DNA of 64,000 nt from positions 8,122,001-8,186,000 of the forward strand of contig NZ_CP097263.1 in NCBI RefSeq assembly GCF_028622115.1, read 5' to 3'. The DNA is from Kutzneria chonburiensis (GTDB taxonomy: Bacteria; Actinomycetota; Actinomycetes; Mycobacteriales; Pseudonocardiaceae). The notes under the pieces were generated by a model. It worked only from the letters and a program-made list of their open reading frames with translations. It was not told the origin of the DNA and made no database searches. Below, piece after piece: positions 57,533 through 64,000 of the stretch. How positions within the stretch are numbered: the stretch's first letter is position 1; every line of letters begins with the position of its first letter. The translations under genes were made by a program, and so were the position numbers.

Positions 57533-58195
57533 CTAGCGCACCGAGGTTTTCTGGGTGGAGCCGTCGGGGGACTGGCGCCACTGGCCGAAAGGGCGGTCGA
57601 TGGTCCAGTCGCCCTCGGCATCCCGCTCCAACACGCGGTATTCGCAGTGCCCGGGATTGGACAGGGACTCGAAGAGCTCGATGCTCCACGAGAAGAGCCG
57701 CCGGCACAGCAGGCGCATGGCCAGGCCGTGGGAGACGACGAGCACGGTGTGCGGGTGCTTGGGTTCCTTGAGCAGGCGCATCTCGAGCTCGGCGACGAAG
57801 CTGGCGACGCGGTCGTCGACGTCGGCGCCGGACTCGCCGTGGGGGAGGCGGTAGAAGAAGTGGCCGAACTCGTGCCGGAGCCGCTTCTGCACCTCCTGCT
57901 CGACGGGGTCCTGGAGGTTGCCCCAGTCCTGCTCCCGAAGCCGGGGCTCGGCCACGGTCCGGTCGGTGAGGTCCCGCACGCCGAGCAGCTCGAGGGTCTG
58001 CCGGGTCCGCAGGTAAGGACTGACGTACGCGGCGACGGGCCCGGGAGCCAGGTGGGCCCGGATCTCGGGCGCGGTGTCGACGACCTGCTGCTCGCCGTGC
58101 GGCGTGAGCGGCAACGCGTGGTCGGGGATCCGGCAGTACGCCAGCTCGTCGACGTTGCCGAGGCTCTCCCCGTGCCGTACCAGGATGATCCGCAT
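57533..58195 (-). CDS. Histidine phosphatase (phosphoglycerate-mutase-like) protein
   Basis: A 220-residue protein with the catalytic RHGES at residues 7-11 (MRIILVRHGES), SPYLRTRQT, a central Glu region (EPRLREQDWGNLQD) and VVSHGLAMR near the end. It belongs to the branch-1 histidine phosphatases; substrate unknown. ATG 58195 was chosen because GGGAAGC precedes it. It is divergent from the TRIC-family gene. Confidence 0.82.
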   Translation of the reverse strand: MRIILVRHGESLGNVDELAYCRIPDHALPLTPHGEQQVVDTAPEIRAHLAPGPVAAYVSPYLRTRQTLELLGVRDLTDRTVAEPRLREQDWGNLQDPVEQEVQKRLRHEFGHFFYRLPHGESGADVDDRVASFVAELEMRLLKEPKHPHTVLVVSHGLAMRLLCRRLFSWSIELFESLSNPGHCEYRVLERDAEGDWTIDRPFGQWRQSPDGSTQKTSVR

Positions 58196-58269
58196 GCTTC
58201 CCATTCTGCGGTCGGCTCCAACCGGAGCAGCCAGCTCTACCGATAGTAAAGCCCGTACGCTGCGCAACC

Positions 58270-58881
58270 GTGGTCATTGAGCTGATCGGTCTAGTGGCGT
58301 TCGCGGCGTCCGGCGCGCTCGCCGCCGTGCGGGCCAAGCTGGACGTGTTCGGCGTGGTCGTATTGGGTCTGACGACGGCGCTGGGCGGCGGCATCATCCG
58401 CGACGTGCTGCTGGGCATCCACCCGCCGACCACGCTGCGTAGCTGGCCCTACCTGCTCACGGCGGCGGTGACCGGTATCGCGGTGTTCTTCTTCCACCCG
58501 CAGGTTGCCCGTCTGCGCAGGGCGGTGCTGCTGGCCGACGCGGTCGGCCTCGGCGTGTTCGTCACGGCCGGCACGACCACGGCGCTGCAACACGACGTCC
58601 CGGCCTACACGGCCTGCCTGATCGGCATGACGGTGGGCATCGGCGGCGGCGCGATCCGGGACGTGCTGCTGCGGGAGATCCCGATGGTGCTGCGCAAGGA
58701 GATCTACGCGGTGGCGGCGCTGGCCGGCGCGGTGGTGGTGCCGATCGCGGCCTACCTCAGGATCCCGGACGTGTGGGGCACGGTGATCGGCTCGGCGCTG
58801 GTGGTGGCGATCAGGCTGACCGCGCTGTGGCGGCACTGGAATGCGCCAGTACCGCGTGCGGGCGAAACCGCTGAGAGCTGA
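58270..58881 (+). CDS. Trimeric intracellular cation (TRIC) channel-family protein
   Basis: A 203-residue membrane protein of about seven helices with the internal repeat of the UPF0126/TRIC family, GGGIIRD and GGGAIRD. Prokaryotic members form homotrimeric cation channels. GTG 58270 is the likely start. Its last 71 bases overlap the convergent ABM-like gene. Confidence 0.85.
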   Translation: MVIELIGLVAFAASGALAAVRAKLDVFGVVVLGLTTALGGGIIRDVLLGIHPPTTLRSWPYLLTAAVTGIAVFFFHPQVARLRRAVLLADAVGLGVFVTAGTTTALQHDVPAYTACLIGMTVGIGGGAIRDVLLREIPMVLRKEIYAVAALAGAVVVPIAAYLRIPDVWGTVIGSALVVAIRLTALWRHWNAPVPRAGETAES

Positions 58882-59323
58882 GCCGCTCCACCCACGGCAA
58901 CTCGTCGAGCGAGGCCCAGGTGTCCTGGGTGGTCCAGGCGACCACGCCGGTGCCGTCGGTGCTGGCGTGCAGGTACGTGCCGGGCGTGGCCTCAGCCAGC
59001 ATCAGGTCGACGAGCCGGCGCTGCCGGGCGACCTTGCTGACGCCGAAGGAGACGATCAGGATCTCCGGAAACAGCTCGGTGCAGCCATGCACGAGCCGAT
59101 AGCCGAGCTGATGTGTGCTCCACTGCTCGTAGTGCAGCACCAGGCGGCCGTCCGCGCCGAGCAGCACGCTGCGACTCAAGCAGTCCGACGGCCACGGCCG
59201 TGAGCGCCAGGTCTTGAGGGCGGCGTCGGCGGCGCGGAGCTGGTCGTCGGTCCGCCAGGTCCGGATCACGATGCCGGCGACGTCCGGGCGGGCGAGGTCG
59301 GGCAGGTCCATGCCGCACAGCAT
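58811..59323 (-). CDS. Antibiotic biosynthesis monooxygenase-like protein
   Basis: A 170-residue protein with an ABM/dimeric ferredoxin-like alpha/beta pattern, seen twice in weak form (VIRTWRTDDQLRAADAALKT, SVLLGADGRLVLHYEQW). ATG 59323 has a GAGG site; ATG 59311 is an alternative. Function is unknown. It overlaps the TRIC gene by 71 bases and is divergent from the two-component pair. Confidence 0.6.
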   Translation of the reverse strand: MLCGMDLPDLARPDVAGIVIRTWRTDDQLRAADAALKTWRSRPWPSDCLSRSVLLGADGRLVLHYEQWSTHQLGYRLVHGCTELFPEILIVSFGVSKVARQRRLVDLMLAEATPGTYLHASTDGTGVVAWTTQDTWASLDELPWVERLSSQRFRPHAVLAHSSAATARSA

Positions 59324-59416
59324 GAAACCTCGGGTTAAGTGGAGGTCAAGCGGTCACGCACGGTGGTCGCGCGGACACCCTCACCCGGTCGGTGAAATTG
59401 TGCCTGTCCTTGGGTC

Positions 59417-59437
59417 CCTCTCAGGCACCTCTCAGGC
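59417..59437 (+). promoter_or_regulatory. MprA-like direct repeats
   Basis: CCTCTCAGGC occurs at 59417 and 59428, an 11-base period, 21 bases before the response-regulator ATG. MprA of mycobacteria binds short direct repeats of similar CTCAGG type, so autoregulation is plausible. Confidence 0.55.
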
Positions 59438-59457
59438 CCGCAGGTAACACTTCCTTT

Positions 59458-60152
59458 ATGCGCATCCTCGTAGTGGACGACGACCGGGCCGTGCGCGAGT
59501 CGCTCCGTCGCTCGCTGCAGTTCAACGGCTACCAGGTCGAGCTGGCCGGCGACGGCCAGCAGGCGCTGGAGGCGGTCACGGCGCAACGTCCCGACGCGAT
59601 GGTCCTCGACGTCATGATGCCGAGGCTGGACGGCCTCGAAGTGTGCCGGCGACTCCGCGGCACCGGCGACGACCTGCCGATTCTTGTGCTCACGGCCCGT
59701 GACGCGGTCTCGGACCGGGTGGCCGGCCTCGACGCCGGCGCCGACGACTACCTGCCCAAGCCGTTCGCCCTCGAGGAGTTGCTGGCCCGCCTGCGGGCGC
59801 TGCTGCGCCGCGCGGTGGCCGACGACGCGGCGGCCAACGCCCCCTTGGCGACCATGCGCTTCGCCGATCTCGAGCTGGACCCGGGGACCAGGGAGGTGCG
59901 CCGCGGCGAGCGGTCGATCAGCCTCACCCGCACCGAGTTCAGCCTGCTCGAACTGTTCCTGGCCCACCCCAAGCAGGTCCTCACCAGGGGCCGGATCCTG
60001 GAGGACGTATGGGGCTACGACTTCCCGACCTCCGGGAACGCCCTGGAGGTCTACGTCGGCTACTTGCGGCGAAAGACCGAGGCCGACGGCGAGCCCAGGT
60101 TGCTGCACACGGTGCGCGGCGTTGGCTACGTGCTCAGGGAGACCCTCCGTGA
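59458..60152 (+). CDS. mprA: OmpR-family response regulator, MprA-like (frameshifted near the stop)
   Basis: A receiver with phosphoacceptor Asp51 (MVLDVMMP), Thr and Lys conserved (LTARD, PKPF), and an OmpR winged helix ([31 protein letters not shown]). The protein should end RETPP just past this motif, as MprA does; as read, one C is missing at 60143-60145 and the frame stays open to 60756. With that base the TGA at 60150-60152 overlaps the kinase GTG. It is paired with an MprB-like kinase. Confidence 0.84.
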
Positions 60153-61534
60153 CGATGCCCCGCGCGGAGGGCAGCCGCACCGTCTCGCTGCGCTCCCGGG
60201 TGATCCTGCTCACGGCGATCTGCGTGGCCGGCGCGGTGGCGCTGGCCTCGATCGGCGCGTTCATGGTGGTCAGCAGCAATCTGAACAGCCAGGTCGAGGA
60301 CTCGCTGTCCAAGGCGGCCCAGGGCGCGAGCCAGACCCTCCAGCTGGCCCGGCCGGGCGAGAAGATCCTGGTCGTGCACGGCCCGGCCGACTTCAACGTG
60401 GGCACGTTCACCTCGAGCGGCATGGGGTCCAACCAGACCGGGCCGCTGCCGCGGCTGACCTCGGCCGAGCTGGACGTGCTGGACGACACGCCGAACTCCT
60501 GCTCGGCCCCGCGCACCGACCACACCACCGACTCGATGGTGATCGCGTGCAACGTCGCGCCGGGCGTGGCCGTGCTGGCCGCGCAGTCGCTGAAGCCGAC
60601 CGAGACGCTGCTCCAGAAACTGGCGCTGGTGTTGGTGTTCGTCGGCATCGGCGGCGTGCTGGTCGCGGCCCTGGCGGGAACCGCCGTGGCCCAGGGCGGT
60701 CTCCGTCCGGTGACGCGGCTGCGGCAGGCCACCGAGCACATCACGGCCACCGGTGACCTCCGCCCGATCCCGGTCACCGGCGACGACGAGCTGGCCTTGC
60801 TCACCACCAGCTTCAACACGATGCTGGGCGCGTTGGCCGAGTCGCAGGAACGGCAGCGACGGCTGGTCGGCGACGCCGGTCACGAGCTGCGTACCCCGCT
60901 GACCTCGTTGCGTACCAACCTGGAGCTGCTGCTGGCCTCGGAGAAGCCCGGTGCGCCAACACTGTCGCAAGAGGACCGTCAGGAGATCTACGAGGACGTG
61001 CAGGCCCAGATCGCCGAGATGACCACGCTGATCGGTGACCTGGTCGAGCTGGCCCGTGAGGATGCGCCGCAAGCCGTGCACGAGCCGGTGGACATGCTGG
61101 AGCTGGTGGAACGGGCGCTGGACCGGGCCCGTCGCCGGGCCGTCGGCCAGCAGTTCATGGTCAGCCTCCAGCCCTGGTACCTGCTCGGTGAGGCGCACGC
61201 CCTGGAACGCGCGGTGCTCAACCTCCTCGACAACGCGGTCAAGTTCACCCCCGCGGACGGCGTTGTCCGGCTGGAGATGAAGCCGGTCGGCGACGGCACC
61301 ATGCTGATCGAGGTGGCCGACAGCGGTCCGGGCATCGCCGAGGCGGATCTGCCGCACGTGTTCGAGCGGTTCTACCGGTCGAGCGAGGCCCGCACCCTGC
61401 CGGGTTCGGGGCTGGGCCTGGCCATCGTGGCCCAGGCGGCGGAACGGCACGGTGGCAAGGCCTACGCCGGCCGGGCCCCGGAGGGCGGCGCGCTGATGAC
61501 GATCAGGCTTCCTGGCCGGCCGAGCGTCGGCTGA
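60149..61534 (+). CDS. mprB: Sensor histidine kinase, MprB-like
   Basis: A 461-residue two-helix sensor kinase: helix 1 (about 15-40), an extracytoplasmic sensor of about 120 residues, helix 2 (about 155-180), HAMP, DHp with His245 ([14 protein letters not shown]), and an ATPase with N box [11 protein letters not shown] and G box GSGLGLAIV. It should phosphorylate the regulator above in response to envelope stress. GTG 60149 overlaps the regulator stop; ATG 60155 is an alternative. Confidence 0.86.
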   Translation: MTMPRAEGSRTVSLRSRVILLTAICVAGAVALASIGAFMVVSSNLNSQVEDSLSKAAQGASQTLQLARPGEKILVVHGPADFNVGTFTSSGMGSNQTGPLPRLTSAELDVLDDTPNSCSAPRTDHTTDSMVIACNVAPGVAVLAAQSLKPTETLLQKLALVLVFVGIGGVLVAALAGTAVAQGGLRPVTRLRQATEHITATGDLRPIPVTGDDELALLTTSFNTMLGALAESQERQRRLVGDAGHELRTPLTSLRTNLELLLASEKPGAPTLSQEDRQEIYEDVQAQIAEMTTLIGDLVELAREDAPQAVHEPVDMLELVERALDRARRRAVGQQFMVSLQPWYLLGEAHALERAVLNLLDNAVKFTPADGVVRLEMKPVGDGTMLIEVADSGPGIAEADLPHVFERFYRSSEARTLPGSGLGLAIVAQAAERHGGKAYAGRAPEGGALMTIRLPGRPSVG

Positions 61535-62507
61535 CCCGACCGATCCTGGGCTGGTGGCCGTCCGCGACCTGCGCGACGGCCGCCAGGATCAGGTCGGCCA
61601 CCGTGAGCAGCACTCGACTCAGCGCCACCACGGTGACCACGGCCGGCTTGTCCAGCAGCAGTCCCAAAGCCAGCCCGAGCATGAGCTCGCGAGCACCCAG
61701 CCCGGCCGGCAGCACGAAGGCGACGATGCCGGCCACCGACGCCAGCACGAACGCGCTCAGCGCAACGGAAGCGCTCGGCCAGTCCACGGTCCCGAACGCC
61801 CCCACCAGCACGACGAAGTGTGCGCCGGTGATCAGCCAGCCCAGCACCATCCATGCCACCGCCCGCACGACCACGCCCCGTGAAGGCAGCACCGGCGGTT
61901 CGCCGTCCCGCTTGAGCAGGCGGTGGGCCAGCCCGACCAGCCCGGTCAGCAGCCGTGGCGCGACCACCGGAACCAGGCACAGCGCCAGAATCGGCACCAG
62001 CAGCCACCACAGCCCGCTGCTCTGGGCCAGCGACGGCACGGCGATCAGCCCCACCAGCAACCCGGCGGCGGTGGACAACGCCACGCTGCCAAGGAACGCC
62101 GCGGCCAGCCGGCTGGGCGGCTCGCGCAGCCGACGGGCGAGGTCGGCGTGGGCCAGCGCCGGCCACAGCCCGCCGGGCAGGTACTTGCCCAGCCCGGCGA
62201 CGAAGTACACCCGCGACGCCGTCACCAGCGGCAGCCGCGTGCCGAGCCCGGCCAGCAGCACCCGCCAGCCCAGCATGCCGGCGAACGAGCCGGCCAGCGC
62301 CAGCACGATCGCCAGCGCGCACCGGTCGAATCCCGTCCGCGCGACGTTGCCGAGAAGATCGTCCCGGGTGGACCACAGCTGGTAGCCGAGGAAGCCCACC
62401 ACGACGGTGTAAGAGGTAAACCGGAGAACGGGTATTACAAGTCGGGAGTAAGACCCAAACCGGGTGATGGGTCTTACGGACCGGGCCGGAGAGCGCGGGT
62501 CGCCCAT
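61503..62507 (-). CDS. Lysylphosphatidylglycerol-synthase-like (UPF0104) membrane protein
   Basis: A 334-residue protein with about eight membrane helices, matching the flippase-type transmembrane part of MprF/AglD proteins (YFVAGLGKYLPGGLWPALAH, FVLPAGLGARELMLGLALGL). It lacks a cytosolic lysyltransferase domain. Such proteins move lipid-linked molecules across the membrane. It overlaps its upstream neighbour by TGATG and the convergent kinase gene by 32 bases. Confidence 0.78.
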   Translation of the reverse strand: MGDPRSPARSVRPITRFGSYSRLVIPVLRFTSYTVVVGFLGYQLWSTRDDLLGNVARTGFDRCALAIVLALAGSFAGMLGWRVLLAGLGTRLPLVTASRVYFVAGLGKYLPGGLWPALAHADLARRLREPPSRLAAAFLGSVALSTAAGLLVGLIAVPSLAQSSGLWWLLVPILALCLVPVVAPRLLTGLVGLAHRLLKRDGEPPVLPSRGVVVRAVAWMVLGWLITGAHFVVLVGAFGTVDWPSASVALSAFVLASVAGIVAFVLPAGLGARELMLGLALGLLLDKPAVVTVVALSRVLLTVADLILAAVAQVADGHQPRIGRVSRRSAGQEA

Positions 62508-63634
62508 CACGACCCCGCCAGGGAGACGACCACGTGCTGCATCGCGTGGTCGGAGGGCGCGGAGTTGTCGAGGTCGTAGCTGTGCACGCGGACGCCGGGC
62601 GTGGTGAACGTCCAGTCCAGCCGCCACCACCGCAGCGGTGTCTCCCCGTTCCACGACGTGGGGTAGAGCGAGCTGCTGGCCCGCGCGGCGTCGGTGGCCA
62701 CGGCTTTCATGCCGTCGATGTCCCGCATCGCCGCCGTGGTGTTGAAGTCGCCGGCGATCAGGGACGGGTTGTGGTTGGCCGCCACGTCCGCCTCCAATCC
62801 CCGGTACTGCTCGCCCCGCTGGTCGAAGCGGTGCCGCACGTACTGCCAGAAGAACGCGTCGAACGGGCTCTGGATCATGCTCAGCTGCACCGAGATGTGC
62901 GTGTTGTAGAAGGACATCACCCGGCTCCCGACCTGGATATCGGTCCGCAGCACCTTGTCCTGTTGGTACAGCGCGGTGAACTCCGGGTCGGGGCCGTCGC
63001 GGTCCGGGGCCACTCGCGGCGTCGCGACGATCGGGAACCGGCTCAGCGTGACCAGCTCGCTGCGCATCACGATGTGGTAGCCGGGAAAGGCCTGCTCCAG
63101 CCGGGTCCGCTCGCCGACGGCCGTCGCGCCCTGCTCGCCTTTCGACAGGTCCCAGTGCATGTGTTCCTGGAGCAGGTAGACGTCCGCGTTCTGGGCCTTG
63201 AGAAAGGCATAGAACGTGGCCGGATCCTTGTCCTGGCTCCACAGATCGGTGTTCCACGACACGACCCGCAGCGCGTCGGCCGGGGCCGGTCCGTCCCCGT
63301 GGCCGAAGACGTTGAGCCCGCTGGAGCTGATCCCCAACGCGAGCGCGGCGATCGACATCAGGCCGACGGACCAGCGCAGGCCCGGTCGGAGCCGCCGTCG
63401 GCCGAGCCGTGGCGGCGCGATGACCAGGAGCAGTGCTGCCGGTACCAGGAGATAGAGCAGTGGCGGGGCGAGGTCGACCATGAGCCACAACCAGTAGCGG
63501 CCGCTGAGCAGGTCGTGCAGCACGGTGAAGACCAGCCAGGCCGCGGCGGCGACGAGCACCAGGTAGCTGAACCAGCACAGCCTTCGCCGCGGTGCCGCTA
63601 TCTCCGGCGCGGGAGCCTCGGCCACCGCCGTCAT
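62507..63634 (-). CDS. Membrane-anchored endonuclease/exonuclease/phosphatase-family protein
   Basis: A 375-residue protein with three N-terminal helices (about 20-110) and an exterior EEP domain (RVVSWNTDLWSQ, YLLQEHM, NPSLIAGDFNTTAAM, DWTFT, APSDHAM). Members of this membrane type are often phosphodiesterases acting on lipids or cell-wall precursors, not nucleases. ATG 63634 follows GGAGGTGA. It is coupled to neighbours on both sides by ATGA and TGATG overlaps. Confidence 0.82.
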   Translation of the reverse strand: MTAVAEAPAPEIAAPRRRLCWFSYLVLVAAAAWLVFTVLHDLLSGRYWLWLMVDLAPPLLYLLVPAALLLVIAPPRLGRRRLRPGLRWSVGLMSIAALALGISSSGLNVFGHGDGPAPADALRVVSWNTDLWSQDKDPATFYAFLKAQNADVYLLQEHMHWDLSKGEQGATAVGERTRLEQAFPGYHIVMRSELVTLSRFPIVATPRVAPDRDGPDPEFTALYQQDKVLRTDIQVGSRVMSFYNTHISVQLSMIQSPFDAFFWQYVRHRFDQRGEQYRGLEADVAANHNPSLIAGDFNTTAAMRDIDGMKAVATDAARASSSLYPTSWNGETPLRWWRLDWTFTTPGVRVHSYDLDNSAPSDHAMQHVVVSLAGS

Positions 63635-64000
63635 GCCGTCACCTCCGTCGGCGCCGGGCCGGGCAGGCTGTCGTACAGGCGGCGGAACGCCGCCGACCGC
63701 AGCCACTGGAGCACACCGACGCCGACCCCGGCGGCGATGACCGTGTTGACCACGAAATGCGTGCCGACGAAATACACCAGGAACGCCAAGCCCTTGCGCC
63801 GGCGCACGAAGCCGTACATCTGAGCGTCGCACGCCAGCGACTCGACGGCCAGGGCAGCCGGCACCACCAGCCACAGCGGTCCGAGCAGCAGGGCCGGCAC
63901 CAGCGTCACCACCGCGCCCAGCGCGGCCAGGCTGCCCAAGGCCCGGGACCTGGTCTCGAAGCCCTTGGCGAACTTCCGGGCCCGCGCGTACAGCGGCACG
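63631..64000 (-). CDS. C-terminal part of a membrane glycosyltransferase-like protein (partial)
   Basis: The last 123 or so codons of a leftward gene that runs off the right edge. The segment YARARKFAKGFETRSRALGS and three hydrophobic helices resemble the membrane tails of GT2-type glycosyltransferases. The catalytic part is outside the window. It overlaps the next gene by ATGA, heading the same operon as the EEP and UPF0104-like proteins, so lipid-linked sugar handling is a reasonable inference. Confidence 0.55.
   Translation of the reverse strand, partial: VPLYARARKFAKGFETRSRALGSLAALGAVVTLVPALLLGPLWLVVPAALAVESLACDAQMYGFVRRRKGLAFLVYFVGTHFVVNTVIAAGVGVGVLQWLRSAAFRRLYDSLPGPAPTEVTA

Overview
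The window looks like chromosome of a high-GC actinobacterium. Mycothiol chemistry (mscR), an EshA-type shell protein, geosmin synthase, a VanW/peptidoglycan-binding protein, an MprAB-like two-component pair, a zinc-independent ribosomal protein set and frequent GTG/TTG starts all fit, most probably a Pseudonocardiales-like genus; the genus is inference. No phage, transposase, integrase or CRISPR array is visible.

Layout. 1-7.0 kb: secreted-protein fragment, two-domain GGCT protein, mscR, an SRPBCC protein, and a PAS-LuxR regulator divergent from a CYP102-type P450-reductase fusion broken by one base. 7-14.4 kb: ferredoxin/metallo-beta-lactamase protein, methyltransferase, a secreted C39-like peptidase plus GHL10 glycosidase-like operon, PAP2 phosphatase, type II thioesterase (frameshifted), an XRE and a TetR regulator. 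15.2-21.4 kb: the centrepiece, an operon of two Family 2B (EshA-type, cyclic-nucleotide-domain) encapsulin shell genes, a two-domain geosmin synthase and a polyprenyl diphosphate synthase, closed by a strong terminator. 21.6-30.8 kb: S8-like secreted protein lacking the usual His, GNAT, AfsR-like regulator, TetX-like monooxygenase, DinB protein, a G-rich 34-bp tandem repeat, and an FMN split-barrel protein.

30.8-46.3 kb: TetR-monooxygenase pair with a palindrome touching the start codon, ECF42-type sigma factor with its YCII/DGPF partner, a membrane protein, VanW protein, a roadblock operon, TetR/SDR divergent pair, tRNA-Arg(CCT), a frameshifted P-loop ATPase with an unknown partner, and a large secreted penicillin-acylase-family enzyme. 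46.3-64 kb: orphan NarL-type regulator, TPR-GGDEF protein, bluB, the zinc-starvation ribosomal cluster (L28, L33, S14, S18 against an Mrf/COG0523 protein, L31B and L32) with two Zur-like boxes, sedolisin, deacetylase-glycosyltransferase, TPR protein, phosphatase, TRIC channel, ABM-like protein, MprAB-like pair (regulator frameshifted), and a membrane operon (LPG-synthase-like, endonuclease/exonuclease/phosphatase, GT-like fragment) running off the right edge.

How things work together. The polyprenyl synthase should supply the prenyl diphosphate, geosmin synthase converts farnesyl diphosphate to geosmin, and the two shells should enclose the synthase; a motif repeated in the synthase linker and C-terminus is the best candidate shell-docking tag. 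Four genes each lack exactly one base beside a G/C run, which points to systematic base undercalling in the assembly rather than four independent pseudogenes. A CACATGCG-type inverted repeat recurs at three loci and is unexplained.
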